A DNA stretch of 64,000 nucleotides from Rhodopseudomonas palustris (GCF_003591005.1 NZ_QYYD01000009.1:1-64000); one strand, 5' to 3'; shown: positions 13,088-23,573, numbered from the stretch's first letter. The notes: generated by a model from the sequence alone, not told the origin. Translations and numbers: made by a program.

Positions 13088-14404
13088 TCAGCGCGCGCGG
13101 CGCAGGCAGACAAATCCCCAGCCGAGCAGCACCACGATCGCCGGCGTCGCCAGCCCCACCACTCGCAGCGGGTGCCACACCCCGCCCTCGGTCGCGACCA
13201 TGCCGAGCCACATCACGCCGGCCCAGGCGATCAGTGTCGGCACGGCCGTGACCTTGCCGCTGCGCCGCCATGCGTCGAGTTGCACCACGGCGACCAGCGG
13301 CGCCACGAAGGCGACGTAGTTCGGCTGCGACACCGACAGCAGCACCGGCAACGCCGCGCAGACGATCGCGCCGCCGATCAGCAGCGCATCGGAGACCGCC
13401 GGCTGCGGACCCCGCAGCCGCCAGAACCGGCCATGCCCGATCCACAACAAGGCGCCGATGAACACCGCATCGAACGCCAGCTGACCGACCGTCGCGAACG
13501 CCGGCAGCTTGTCGTCGACCGGCAGGCCCCAGGCGCCGATCCGCGCCAGCATCGCGCCGATGCTCAGCATATCGTACGAAGTGAAGGTGATCTCGGCGGC
13601 GATCTTGTCGTTCGGCGTGCCGGTGAAGATGCCGCTGAGATGCTGTGTCCACATTGCCGTGTAGAGCTTCACCACTTCGGCCGGGCCGAGGCACAGCACC
13701 GGCACCACGAACAGAAACACTGCACTGAAGCCCGCCGTCGCGAGCAGAGTCTTCACGTCCCGACGCAGCACCGGAAACAGCAGCAGCACCAGCGGAAACA
13801 GTTTGATGGTGAAGCCCAGCGCCAGCGCCAGCGCGGCGCTGTAAATCCGGCCGCGCACATACAAGATGAGAAACGCCACCATCGTGAGCAGGATGAGCGC
13901 ACTGGGCTGACCGCGGCCGAACCCGTCGCCGATGAACGGCATCAGCGCCGCGATCGGGCCGAGCCGCAGCATCCACCAGCCGCTCCACGCAGTCTGCGTA
14001 AGCGCCGGCACGCCGCGCTCGAGCGCCCTCGCCCACCAATCGACCGCCAACAGCAGCGCCGCGACGCTGAACGCGTACCAGACCGCGACCGACATCGGCA
14101 GCGGCATCGCCCAGGCCGGCCGCGGATAGCCGTCGAGCGGGTGGCCGAACGGCCCCATCAGCAGCGCGAACAAGGGCGGGTAGTGATAGGTCCAGCCGTG
14201 ATGATCGGCGACCTCGTAGAGCGGATAGCCGGTCCATACCGCCCATCCGGCGCGGAAGAACACCTGAACGTCGCCGAAGCCGTGCACGGCCGAACGCTTC
14301 ACCACGATCGGCAGATAGATGCACAGCGCCAGCACCACGCCGGCGATCATGGCGATCTCGTACCAGTGCAGATGTCGCAGGCGCGGCGCGAATTGTCGTT
14401 GCAA
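13088..14404 (-). CDS. GT87-type polytopic glycosyltransferase (DUF2029 family)
   Basis: Multi-pass inner-membrane protein of about 438 residues with roughly ten hydrophobic helices. The first periplasmic loop carries GDVQVFFRAGWAVWTGYPLY and then HYPPLFALLMGPF, typical of GT87/DUF2029 enzymes, which transfer sugars from polyprenyl-phosphate donors. The natural substrate is unknown. The start is uncertain: a TTG at 14404 has a GGAG ribosome-binding site eight bases upstream and keeps the segment RHLHWYEIA; the first good ATG is at 14350. It lies between murB and ddl on the same strand, so it may act on an envelope glycan, but that is inference. Confidence 0.8.
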   Translation of the reverse strand: MQRQFAPRLRHLHWYEIAMIAGVVLALCIYLPIVVKRSAVHGFGDVQVFFRAGWAVWTGYPLYEVADHHGWTYHYPPLFALLMGPFGHPLDGYPRPAWAMPLPMSVAVWYAFSVAALLLAVDWWARALERGVPALTQTAWSGWWMLRLGPIAALMPFIGDGFGRGQPSALILLTMVAFLILYVRGRIYSAALALALGFTIKLFPLVLLLFPVLRRDVKTLLATAGFSAVFLFVVPVLCLGPAEVVKLYTAMWTQHLSGIFTGTPNDKIAAEITFTSYDMLSIGAMLARIGAWGLPVDDKLPAFATVGQLAFDAVFIGALLWIGHGRFWRLRGPQPAVSDALLIGGAIVCAALPVLLSVSQPNYVAFVAPLVAVVQLDAWRRSGKVTAVPTLIAWAGVMWLGMVATEGGVWHPLRVVGLATPAIVVLLGWGFVCLRRAR

Positions 14405-14700
14405 CAGGAGCGCTCCAGTCCGTCGGCCCGGGGGATGCCACGCCGGCCCGGCAGAACCATGGCGTCGATGCGTCAACTTACGTGAAGGTCGCGGCGCTCC
14501 ACAATCTGGACCACCCCTGCATTTAAGCAGCGGAGGGCTGCTTTGTTGTGGCTTTCCACGTCGCTGTTCTGTGCAGCAGCCGAGGTGGACGAGTGCGATC
14601 AATCGGGCCAATGTCCGCCGCGTCAAGAGCGAGACGCACCGCTCGATTCGCTGCACGAATTCTGAGCAGCAGTCCGAACGACGAATTGACGGGAACCACG

Positions 14701-15534
14701 ATGATCAGGGCTTGGCTCGACCTCTCCACCACCGGCACCTTCGTGACGCTGGCGCTGCTGTATTACGGCGTCGCTTTCGCACTCGTCCTTGTGACTTTCG
14801 TCTCGCCGGCGCGTGGCCCGATCTCCAAGCTCAACGGCGTCGTTGCCCCGTTCTTTTCGTCGGTTGCCGTGCTGTTCAGCCTGCTCACCGGCTTCCTCGG
14901 CTACGAAGTGACCGAACGCAACCGCCGGGCCACCAGCGCGGTGCAGAGCGAGGCCGGCGAACTGCAGAACCTCTACACGCTGAGCGTCGCGTCGGTTACC
15001 GACATGCACAACATCCGGATCGCACTGAAAGATTACGCCAGATCGGTGGTGCGAGAGGAGTGGCCGGCCTCGCGCGGCGACAGCGCTCCGGCCACGACCG
15101 AGGCTTACGACGAACTTCTGACGCAGCTCAGCGACCCCGGCATCAGCCGTGATGCGAGCGCGGCGGTTCACGTCGCGATGCTGAGCGCGGCGGTCCGGGT
15201 CGGGACTGCGCGCAACTCGCGGCTCAGCCTGTCGACGGACCGCACCAGCGAGCTGAAATGGATTTCGGTGCTGCTGCTCGGCATCATCACCCAGGTTGCG
15301 CTGACGCTGGTGCATCTGGAGAAGCCGCGGGCGATGGCCGCCGCGCTAACGGTCTTCGCGACCGGAGCCGTCGTGGCGCTCGGACTCATCGCCCTGCAGG
15401 AGGATCCGTTCAGCGGCGTGTTCCGGGTCTCATCGGCGCCGCTCGAACACGTCATCACGCTGCCGGACACGCCGACCTTGCCGCCGTCGGCACAGCCACC
15501 GGTGAAGCCATCACCGCCACCGGCCGCGAAGTAA
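14701..15534 (+). CDS. DUF4239 (bestrophin-like) membrane protein
   Basis: Product of 277 residues with two N-terminal transmembrane helices (about 10-30 and 45-68), a soluble middle segment, two further helices (ISVLLLGIITQVALTLVHL and AMAAALTVFATGAVVALGLI), and a Pro-rich C-terminal tail. This is the DUF4239 layout; the family is loosely related to bestrophin channels and has no settled function. The start ATG has a GGGA ribosome-binding site and is followed directly by the first helix. It is transcribed against the dcw genes, divergent from the GT87 gene and convergent with murB. Bases 14405-14700 hold only the two divergent leaders. Confidence 0.85.
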   Translation: MIRAWLDLSTTGTFVTLALLYYGVAFALVLVTFVSPARGPISKLNGVVAPFFSSVAVLFSLLTGFLGYEVTERNRRATSAVQSEAGELQNLYTLSVASVTDMHNIRIALKDYARSVVREEWPASRGDSAPATTEAYDELLTQLSDPGISRDASAAVHVAMLSAAVRVGTARNSRLSLSTDRTSELKWISVLLLGIITQVALTLVHLEKPRAMAAALTVFATGAVVALGLIALQEDPFSGVFRVSSAPLEHVITLPDTPTLPPSAQPPVKPSPPPAAK

Positions 15535-15541
15535 TCGCTAG

Positions 15542-16468
15542 TCAGCGCGCGGCGGCGACGCCGATGCGCTTGATCTCCCACTGCAGCTCGACGCCGGACT
15601 GCGCCTTGACGCGCTCGCGCACGGTCTCGCCCAGCGTCTCGATATCGGCGGCGGTGGCCTCGCCGGTGTTGATCAGGAAGTTGCAGTGCATTTCGGAGAC
15701 CTGTGCGCCGCCGATCCTGAGCCCGCGGCAACCGGCGGCGTCGATCAGCTTCCAGGCGCTGTGACCCGGCGGATTCTTGAAAGTGGAGCCGCCGGTCTTC
15801 TCGCGGATCGGCTGCGCCATTTCGCGATGCGCCTGCACCTCGTTCATCTTGGCGCGGATCGCGTCGGATGACGCCGGCGTCCCGCGAAACCGCGCGGATG
15901 TGAAGATCAGTCCGGCATCCGCGCCGCTGTGCCGGTACGAGAACTGCATCGCCGCATTGTCGAGGACATGAACGCGGCCGCTGCGATCGACCGCGGTGGC
16001 ATCGATCAGCACCTCGCGCGTTTCGCGGCCATTGGCGCCGGCGTTCATGCGGAGCGCGCCGCCGATCGTACCGGGAATTCCGTAGTAGAATTCGAGCCCG
16101 CCGAGACCGGCCGCAGCCGCCGTCTCGGCGACACGCTTGTCCAGCGTCGCAGAGCCGGCGTGCACCACCTCGCCGTCGGCGCGGACGTCGCCGAAGCCGC
16201 GCGGCGCCAGCCGGATCACCACGCCCGGCAGGCCGCCGTCGCGCACGATCAGATTGGAGCCGACGCCGATGCACAGCGCCGGCACGTCGGCGGGCAAGCG
16301 CGACAGGAAGTAACCAAGGTCCTCCACATCCGCTGGCGTGAACAACACCTGCGCCGGCCCGCCGACCCGAAACCACGTCAGCGGCGCCAGCGGCTCGTTA
16401 GCCAGCAACCGCCCACGTAGTTCCGGCATCGCGGCTTTCAGATCAGGAGTGATGTCCGGAAAGCTCAT
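15542..16468 (-). CDS. murB: UDP-N-acetylenolpyruvoylglucosamine reductase MurB
   Basis: FAD- and NADPH-dependent reductase that makes UDP-MurNAc, the second step of peptidoglycan precursor synthesis. The 308-residue product has [14 protein letters not shown] and [15 protein letters not shown] (FAD binding), [18 protein letters not shown], the catalytic serine region [10 protein letters not shown], and a C-terminal Glu in [11 protein letters not shown]. The start [10 protein letters not shown] is the conserved one. Fifteen further codons are open upstream but are translated repeat B2, which begins 12 bases before the start. It would follow murC directly, were it not for repeats and a GIY-YIG gene in between. 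Confidence 0.97.
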   Translation of the reverse strand: MSFPDITPDLKAAMPELRGRLLANEPLAPLTWFRVGGPAQVLFTPADVEDLGYFLSRLPADVPALCIGVGSNLIVRDGGLPGVVIRLAPRGFGDVRADGEVVHAGSATLDKRVAETAAAAGLGGLEFYYGIPGTIGGALRMNAGANGRETREVLIDATAVDRSGRVHVLDNAAMQFSYRHSGADAGLIFTSARFRGTPASSDAIRAKMNEVQAHREMAQPIREKTGGSTFKNPPGHSAWKLIDAAGCRGLRIGGAQVSEMHCNFLINTGEATAADIETLGETVRERVKAQSGVELQWEIKRIGVAAAR

Positions 16469-16480
16469 GACGTTGCAGCC

Positions 16481-16517
16481 AAAGGCGTGGATGGCCGGGA
16501 CAAGCCCGGCCATGACG
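16481..16517. repeat. Family B half-element, copy B2 (next to murB start)
   Basis: AAAGGCGTGGATGGCCGGG to CCCGGCCATGACG. It lies immediately upstream of murB and would be in the murB leader RNA. Confidence 0.88.
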
Positions 16518-16587
16518 GAGCTAAGTTAAATCTGCTATCATCACCCCGAACACTCACCCAACCACTCTTAAAACAACCTCTCAACTC

Positions 16588-16623
16588 GTCATGGCCGGGC
16601 TTGTCCCGGCCATCCACGCCTTG
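16588..16623. repeat. Family B half-element, copy B3 (left bracket of GIY-YIG gene 2)
   Basis: CGTCATGGCCGGGCTTG to CCATCCACGCCTT. The ATG inside its GTCATG foot (16591) is in frame with the GIY-YIG gene that follows. Confidence 0.9.
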
Positions 16624-16635
16624 CGGAGCTTCGGC

Positions 16636-16926
16636 ATGGCCGGCGGCTGTGTTTACATCCTCACCAACCGCCCCAACGGCGTCTTGTATGTCGGTGTGAC
16701 CAGCGACCTTGTGAAGCGCGTGTACGAGCACCGTGCCGGCTTCGTCGACGGTTTCACGAAGCGTTACGGCTTGAAGCGCCTGGTGTACTTCGAGCGTTTC
16801 GACGACATCCGCACTGCCATCCAGCGCGAACATACCATCAAGCATTGGCCGCGTGAATGGAAGGTCCGCAAGATCGAGGCCGACAATCCTGACTGGGACG
16901 ACTTGTATCCGGTGATAGCTCGTTGA
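16636..16926 (+). CDS. Small GIY-YIG nuclease-domain protein (copy 2)
   Basis: Product of 96 residues with a single GIY-YIG domain: VYIL (6-9), LYVGVTSDLVKRVYEHR (17-33), REHTIKHW and the C-terminal DNPDWDDLYPVIAR. It is about 60% identical over its length to the copy at 2590-2877. The start MAGGCVYIL is chosen because the match begins there, but the frame is open from an ATG at 16591 inside repeat B3, which would add 15 residues ([11 protein letters not shown]...). The stop codon overlaps the first bases of repeat B4, so the gene and its bracketing repeats form one compact unit. The unit interrupts the murC-murB junction on the opposite strand. Function is unknown beyond probable DNA cleavage or nicking. 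Confidence 0.88.
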   Translation: MAGGCVYILTNRPNGVLYVGVTSDLVKRVYEHRAGFVDGFTKRYGLKRLVYFERFDDIRTAIQREHTIKHWPREWKVRKIEADNPDWDDLYPVIAR

Positions 16927-16961
16927 AGGCGTGGATGGCCGGGACAAGCCCGGCCATGACG
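16925..16961. repeat. Family B half-element, copy B4 (right bracket of GIY-YIG gene 2)
   Basis: GAAGGCGTGGATGGCCGGG to CCCGGCCATGACG, inverted with respect to B3. The GIY-YIG stop codon TGA overlaps its first two bases. Confidence 0.9.
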
Positions 16962-17033
16962 GGCTGAGAGGTGGTACTTTCGACACGGCTTCCCAGACCC
17001 TGCGGTCAGCTCCGGAGAGAACCCAAAAACGTT

Positions 17034-17069
17034 CGTCATGGCCGGGCTCGTCCCGGCCATCCACGCCTT
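17034..17069. repeat. Family B half-element, copy B5
   Basis: CGTCATGGCCGGGCTCG to CCATCCACGCCTT. It ends 15 bases from the murC stop codon. Confidence 0.88.
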
Positions 17070-17084
17070 GCAGCGTCGCGGCCA

Positions 17085-18488
<1,404 letters not shown>

Positions 18489-18558
18489 GGGGCAAGTCTC
18501 TCAGGGTCGGTCAGCAGGCCCGGGCCGGGCCGCGACGATTCAGGGCACTTCATGCAAG

Positions 18559-18590
18559 ACGAGGATGGCCGCGACAAGCCCGGCCGGGAC
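18559..18590. repeat. Degenerate family B element, copy B6
   Basis: GAGGATGGCCGCGACAAGCC with a decayed right end lies between murG and murC. It resembles one family B half but has lost the clean palindrome. Confidence 0.55.
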
Positions 18591-18613
18591 AAAAGCGCGG
18601 GACCGCGCTCCGC

Positions 18614-19714
18614 TCAGACCCGCGCCACCCGCATGACCAGATCGGCGAGCCGGTCGGCGGCGTCGAGCCGGCCGACCGTGCGGGCGGCGGTGGCCATGGC
18701 GGGCAGTTTGGCGGGGTCGGCGGCCAACGCGGTGATCTCGGCGGCGAGGCGTTCGGGGGTGAAATCAGCTTGCACGATGCGGATTGCAGCGCCGGCATCG
18801 GCCAGCACGCCGGCATTGGCGAACTGGTCCTGATCGAGCGCTCCGGGAAGCGGTACCAGGATGGAGGGGCGGCCGACCGCGCCGAGTTCGGCGACGGTGC
18901 CGGCGCCGGAACGGGACACCACCAGCTGGCTGGCGGCCAGCCGCGCCGGCAGGTCGGTGAAGAACGGCGCCAGCTCGCAGGTCAGCTTCAGCCGGTCATA
19001 GACCGCCCTCACCCGCGCCATGTCTTCCTCGCGGACCTGCTGGGTCAGCACCAGCCGGGCCTGCAGCTCGGGGTCGAGCCGCTCGAGCGCGCCGGGGACG
19101 ATATCAGCCATCACCCGGGCGCCCTGGCTGCCGCCGACCACGAGCAGCCGCAGCGGCCCGGCCGGATCGAGCGGCGCGAACGGCACCGCGGCGGCGGCGA
19201 GGATCGCCGGGCGCATTGGCGTGCCGGTGGTGGTCGTCTTGCCGGCGAGCGCCGGATCGCGGTCGAGCACGCCGGGCAGCGAGGTGGCGATCGCGCTGAC
19301 GCGCTTCGACAGCAACCGGTTGGCGCGGCCCATCACCGCATTGGCGTCGTGGATCAGCGTCGGGATTTTGAGCGCGCGCGCCGCGAACAGCGGCGGCAGC
19401 GTCGGATAGCCGCCGAAGCCGATCACCGCGGCCGGCTTTCGCTGCAGCATCAGCGCCATCGCCTTGGCGGTGCCGGCGCCGAGCATCAGCCCGGTGCGGG
19501 CCAGCGCCCACGGCGTCTTGCCCCGCACCGTCTCGCTCGGCACCACGTCGATCATGTCGGCGGAGAATAGCCCGCTGTAGCGCATCGCGCGGCTGTCGGT
19601 GACCAGCCGAACGCGCAGCCCGCGCTTCATCAGCACGACGCCAAGCGCCTCGGCGGGAAACAGATGGCCGCCGGTGCCGCCTGCGGCGAGGAGGATCAGG
19701 GGCGCGTCGCTCAT
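18614..19714 (-). CDS. murG: Lipid II synthase MurG
   Basis: Membrane-associated GT28 glycosyltransferase that adds GlcNAc to lipid I to form lipid II on the cytoplasmic face. The 366-residue product has the N-terminal glycine loop AAGGTGGHLFPA (10-21), VIGFGGYPTLPP, HDANAVMGRANR, GGSQGARVMAD and the UDP-GlcNAc-binding segment SRSGAGTVAELGAVGRPSILVP, slightly split by ordinary family variation. It starts four bases after the ftsW stop codon, so the two are co-transcribed. Confidence 0.98.
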   Translation of the reverse strand: MSDAPLILLAAGGTGGHLFPAEALGVVLMKRGLRVRLVTDSRAMRYSGLFSADMIDVVPSETVRGKTPWALARTGLMLGAGTAKAMALMLQRKPAAVIGFGGYPTLPPLFAARALKIPTLIHDANAVMGRANRLLSKRVSAIATSLPGVLDRDPALAGKTTTTGTPMRPAILAAAAVPFAPLDPAGPLRLLVVGGSQGARVMADIVPGALERLDPELQARLVLTQQVREEDMARVRAVYDRLKLTCELAPFFTDLPARLAASQLVVSRSGAGTVAELGAVGRPSILVPLPGALDQDQFANAGVLADAGAAIRIVQADFTPERLAAEITALAADPAKLPAMATAARTVGRLDAADRLADLVMRVARV

Positions 19715-19718
19715 GGCC

Positions 19719-20861
19719 TCACGCGTAGCTGCCGGCGGCTTCGATGGCGTGAATTTCCGTCTGCGGGCGCTGCCGGGTCAGCGCCAGCATCATGCCGACG
19801 CCGTAGGCCAGCGACACCATCGACGAGCCGCCATAGGAGATGAACGGCAGCGTCATGCCCTTGGCGGGGATCAGCTGCAGGTTCACCGACATGTTGATAG
19901 CGGCCTGGATGCCGAACAAAATCGCCAGTCCGGAGGCGGCGAAGCGCGTGAACAGATCGTCGGATCTGTAGGCGCGCGACAGCGTGCGCAGCACGATGAA
20001 GCTGAACAACGCCAGCAGCGCCAGGCACAGCACGATGCCGAATTCCTCGGCCGCCACCGCGAACACGAAATCGGTGTGGCTGTCCGGCAGGCTGCGCTTG
20101 GCGATGCCCTCGCCCGGCCCGAGCCCGAACCAGCTGCCGTTGCTGAAGGCTTCGCTCGCCATATCGACCTGGAAGGTGTCGCCGGAGGCGGGATTCATGA
20201 AGCGCTTGATGCGGCCGGCGACGTGCGGGACGAACAGATAGGCGGCGAACAGGCCACCGGCGGCGAGACCGGCCAGACCAAAGACCCAGATCACCCGCAT
20301 GCCGGCGATGAAGAACAGCGCGCCCCACACCATCGTCACCAGCATGGTCTGGCCGAAGTCGGGCATCATCACCAGCAGCGACACCAGCGTCAGCACCAGC
20401 ACCAGCGACATCGAGGTCGCCGGCATTTCCGGCCGCCGCGCCGCTTCCGAGAACAGCCAGGCGGCGAGCACCACGAACGACGGCTTGGCGATTTCCGAAG
20501 CCTGGATGTTGATGCCCAGCAGCGTGATCCAGCGCCGCGAGCCCTTCACTTCCGGGCCGAACATCAGCGTCGCGACGATCAGCACGATCGCCAGCACGAA
20601 CACGATCAGCGCGCTGCGCCGGATCTGCCGCGGCGACAGGAACGACACGCCGATCAGCACGATCAGCGACGGCGCCAGGAACAACACATGGCGATTGAAG
20701 AAGTGAAACGGATCGAGTCCGATCCGCGTCGCGACCGGCGGCGATGCCGCCAGCGACAGGATCACCCCGGCCAGCATCAGCGCGATCAGCGCCGCCAGCA
20801 GCACGCGATCGACGGTCCACCACCATTCACTGAACGGCGTGCGTTGTTCACGGGAAATCAT
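19719..20861 (-). CDS. ftsW: Septal peptidoglycan glycosyltransferase FtsW
   Basis: SEDS-family polymerase of septal peptidoglycan that works with FtsI. The 380-residue product has about ten transmembrane helices and SEDS landmarks: KGSRRWI, QASEIAKPSFVVLAAWLF, MMPDFGQTMLV, the loop GLGPGEGIAKRSLPDSHTDF with the key acidic region FAVAAEEFG, and KGMTLPFISYGGSSM. The start MISREQRTPFSEWW has a well-placed AGGA ribosome-binding site. About 50 upstream in-frame codons are excluded; they are not conserved and run over a hairpin repeat. Confidence 0.98.
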   Translation of the reverse strand: MISREQRTPFSEWWWTVDRVLLAALIALMLAGVILSLAASPPVATRIGLDPFHFFNRHVLFLAPSLIVLIGVSFLSPRQIRRSALIVFVLAIVLIVATLMFGPEVKGSRRWITLLGINIQASEIAKPSFVVLAAWLFSEAARRPEMPATSMSLVLVLTLVSLLVMMPDFGQTMLVTMVWGALFFIAGMRVIWVFGLAGLAAGGLFAAYLFVPHVAGRIKRFMNPASGDTFQVDMASEAFSNGSWFGLGPGEGIAKRSLPDSHTDFVFAVAAEEFGIVLCLALLALFSFIVLRTLSRAYRSDDLFTRFAASGLAILFGIQAAINMSVNLQLIPAKGMTLPFISYGGSSMVSLAYGVGMMLALTRQRPQTEIHAIEAAGSYA

Positions 20862-20973
20862 CGGCAATCCTGGGCCAAGGGTCGCCCCATTGGTGCGCCC
20901 GTGTGGTTGCCAAGCGGTTAACGGGATGCGCGGCATTTGAGTTGTGATCGGACGGCGCCGCCCCGCCCTACTC

Positions 20974-21002
20974 TCGTCATCCCCCGCGCATGCGGGGGGT
21001 CC
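20974..21002. repeat. Family E hairpin with GTCAT foot
   Basis: CGTCATCCCCCGCGCATGCGGGGGGTCC, read across 20975-21002: a foot followed by a strong CCCCCGC/GCGGGGG hairpin. It lies between the acyltransferase and ftsW. It has no T-run on the minus strand, so I do not call it a terminator. Confidence 0.7.
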
Positions 21003-21043
21003 AAAGCAACACACACGCGATCAATCGGAGCCCGGTCTCCAAC

Positions 21044-22144
21044 CTACGCCGCCGCCGCCGTGCTCGGTTTTGCCTCGTCCGCCCACAGCAATCGCCGCAG
21101 CGGCCGGCCGGGGAACTCGATCAAGGTGAAGCTCGCCAGTGCCAGCAGCGCGATCACCGGCAGGCAGATCGCGACGCGCAGCAGCGGGTCGCCGCTCGGG
21201 GCGTCCATCTGGTACAGCCGCAGCACGATCGCGTGCCAGGCGTAGATCGAGAAGCACATGATGCCGGGAATCCGCAGCACGTCGATCGACAACGCCCGCG
21301 CCGCACCGTTGTCGCGTAGCAGCAGCGCGTTGGTGGTCAGCAGCAGACCGACATTGATCAGCGAATAAGTGATTGCCTGGCTCCAGGCCGGCACTTGGCC
21401 GGCGTGCCAGGCATCCGACAGCAGCGGCGCAGCGATCAGCATGATGAGGCCGACCGGGACGCACAGCAGCGGCAGACGGACCCGCCGCACCAGCAGTGCG
21501 GCCGCCACCATCCCCAGCACGAAGTCGTCGATCCGTCCGAAGATCGTGTCGGTCAGCGAATTGACGTTGGACTCGTCCGCCGGCACCAGCGCGAAGGCCA
21601 TTACGCGAATCGCAAAGCCGATCACCACCGCGGCGACGGCGACGCGCGCCAGCCCGGCGCGCGCGATCACATCCAGCAGCAGCGGCATCGCCAGCGCGAA
21701 ATAGATTTCAGTCCCGAGCGACCACAACACGCTGTTGCCCGGCGGCAAGAACGCCGGGCTGTAGAACGGAAACACCAGCGTCAGGCTGGCGGCGAAATTG
21801 ATCCAGCTTTGCGGCTGGTCGAGCTTGCCGAGGAAGATGAAGCCGATGATCAGCGACAGATAGAACAGCGGCAGCAGCCGCACGGCGCGATGGCGCAAAA
21901 AGGCGACGGCGTCGGCGCGCGTCGCCATCCGGCGCTGCCCCGCCGCGTAGGGCAGATACAGCACCAGCCCTGACAGGAAGAAGAACAGATTGACGCCCAT
22001 CCAGCCATTGGCGGCGAATGGGTTGTTGGCGAGCGTCACACCGGCCAGCGTGATCGGCGTCTGCCAGGTGTCGGCAATCATGTGATGCCAAACCACGCCG
22101 AGGATGGCGATCCCGCGCAATCCATCGACGGAGGGGATCCGCAT
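21044..22144 (-). CDS. Acyltransferase-3 family membrane protein
   Basis: Polytopic membrane acyltransferase of 366 residues with about ten helices (OafA/OatA membrane-domain family). The family histidine lies in the first helix region (IPSVDGLRGIAILGVVWHHM), followed by NGWMGVNLFFFLSGLVL and the RLLPLFYLSLIIG segment. Members move acyl groups, often acetyl, onto sugars of peptidoglycan, O-antigen or exopolysaccharide. It has no periplasmic SGNH domain. It lies between murD (8 bases upstream) and ftsW on the same strand, an unusual place that suggests a peptidoglycan or precursor substrate, though this is inference. Confidence 0.9.
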   Translation of the reverse strand: MRIPSVDGLRGIAILGVVWHHMIADTWQTPITLAGVTLANNPFAANGWMGVNLFFFLSGLVLYLPYAAGQRRMATRADAVAFLRHRAVRLLPLFYLSLIIGFIFLGKLDQPQSWINFAASLTLVFPFYSPAFLPPGNSVLWSLGTEIYFALAMPLLLDVIARAGLARVAVAAVVIGFAIRVMAFALVPADESNVNSLTDTIFGRIDDFVLGMVAAALLVRRVRLPLLCVPVGLIMLIAAPLLSDAWHAGQVPAWSQAITYSLINVGLLLTTNALLLRDNGAARALSIDVLRIPGIMCFSIYAWHAIVLRLYQMDAPSGDPLLRVAICLPVIALLALASFTLIEFPGRPLRRLLWADEAKPSTAAAA

Positions 22145-22152
22145 CGTAGGCC

Positions 22153-23559
22153 TCAGCCCGGCGTGACGGACGCGACGCCGGGCAGCGCCAGCACGAGATC
22201 GCGGAACTTGGTGCCGCGGATTTCGAAGTTGCGGAACTGATCGAATGACGCGCAGGCCGGCGATAGCAGCACCACCGGCTCAGGCAAGCCCGACGCCGCC
22301 GCATCGCGCGCCGCAGCCGGCACAGCGTTGTCGAGCGTCCGGCTGATCTCGTAGGGCACGCGGCCGTCCAGCGTCCTGGAGAACTCCGCCGCCGCCTCGC
22401 CGATCAGATAGGCCTTGCGGATACGCGGGAAGTACTCGGCGAGGCTCTCGATGCCGCCGGTCTTCGGCTTGCCGCCGGCAATCCAGAAGATGTCGCCGAA
22501 CGAGGACAGCGCCTTGGCGGTGGCGTCCGCATTGGTGCCCTTGGAGTCGTTGACGAACAGCGTTGTGTCCTTGCGGCCGACCTGCTCCATGCGGTGCGCC
22601 AGGCCGGGGAAGCTGCGCAGGCCCTGCTGCAATACGTCCGGCGCGACGCCGAGCGCCAGCGCGGCGCCGGCTGCTGCGGCAGCGTTCTGGGCGTTGTGCA
22701 GGCCGCGCAGCGAGCCGATGCCGCCGAGCCGGGCGATCTCCTGCGCGGCGCCGCCGGTGACACGCGAAATCACATCGCGATCGGCGACGATGCCGTCGGC
22801 CAGCGGCTGCTTCACTGAAATCCGCACCACGCGCTGGCCGGCGCGCTCCAGGCGGTCGGCGATGTCGCGGCCGAAGCCGTCGTCGACGCCGACGAGCGCG
22901 GTGCCGCCGTCCTGCACGCCAGCGACCAGCCGCTCCTTCACCGCCGCGTAGTGCTCGATGGTGCCGTGGCGGTCGATGTGATCCTCGGTGACGTTGAGCA
23001 GGATGCCGACGGTCGGATCGAGCGAAGGCGTAAGATCGATCTGGTACGACGACATCTCGATGACGTGGACGCGGCCGGCTTGCGGCGGCTCCAGCGACAG
23101 GATCGCGGTGCCGATATTGCCGCCCATCTGGGTGTCGTAACCGGCCTCGCGCATCAGATGCGCGATCAGCGCGGTGGTGGTCGACTTGCCGTTGGTGCCG
23201 GTGATGGCGACGAACGGCGCATCCGGCGCATGCAGCTTGCGCTCGCGGCAAAACAATTCGACATCGCCGATCACTTCGACGCCGGCGGCCTGCGCTTTCA
23301 GCACCGTCCAATGCGGCGCCGGATGCGTCAGTGGCACGCCGGGCGTCAGCACCAAAGCGGCAAAATTGGTCCACGGCAGATTGCGCAGGTCCGCGGTAAT
23401 GAAGTTGGCCTGCGCGGCCTCGACCATGCGGTCGAGATTGTCGTCGCAGGCAATCACCTCCGCCCCGCCGGCACGCAGCGCATGGCAAGACGCCAGCCCC
23501 GACCCGCCGAGGCCGAACACCGCAACCGACTGGCCGGCCAGAGACGTGATGGGGATCAT
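22153..23559 (-). CDS. murD: UDP-N-acetylmuramoyl-L-alanine--D-glutamate ligase MurD
   Basis: Adds D-glutamate to UDP-MurNAc-L-Ala. The 468-residue product has the N-terminal [14 protein letters not shown] dinucleotide-like fold, the ATP loop GTNGKST (121-127), the [12 protein letters not shown] motif and the C-terminal [11 protein letters not shown] and [12 protein letters not shown] motifs. The start [10 protein letters not shown] has a GGAGAGG ribosome-binding site. The frame is open 20 codons further up into repeat C1, which is excluded. The acyltransferase gene starts 8 bases past its stop. Confidence 0.98.
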   Translation of the reverse strand: MIPITSLAGQSVAVFGLGGSGLASCHALRAGGAEVIACDDNLDRMVEAAQANFITADLRNLPWTNFAALVLTPGVPLTHPAPHWTVLKAQAAGVEVIGDVELFCRERKLHAPDAPFVAITGTNGKSTTTALIAHLMREAGYDTQMGGNIGTAILSLEPPQAGRVHVIEMSSYQIDLTPSLDPTVGILLNVTEDHIDRHGTIEHYAAVKERLVAGVQDGGTALVGVDDGFGRDIADRLERAGQRVVRISVKQPLADGIVADRDVISRVTGGAAQEIARLGGIGSLRGLHNAQNAAAAAGAALALGVAPDVLQQGLRSFPGLAHRMEQVGRKDTTLFVNDSKGTNADATAKALSSFGDIFWIAGGKPKTGGIESLAEYFPRIRKAYLIGEAAAEFSRTLDGRVPYEISRTLDNAVPAAARDAAASGLPEPVVLLSPACASFDQFRNFEIRGTKFRDLVLALPGVASVTPG

Positions 23560-23573
23560 CGCAAGCCTCTCCC

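Noticed and set aside
16469-16513. Fifteen-residue N-terminal extension of MurB ([11 protein letters not shown]...)
   Set aside because: It is the translation of repeat B2 and not conserved MurB sequence. The same [10 protein letters not shown] peptide appears wherever a family B half abuts a gene.
20862-21014. N-terminal extension of FtsW by about 50 residues
   Set aside because: It translates the family E hairpin region. A well-placed ribosome-binding site supports the start at 20861.
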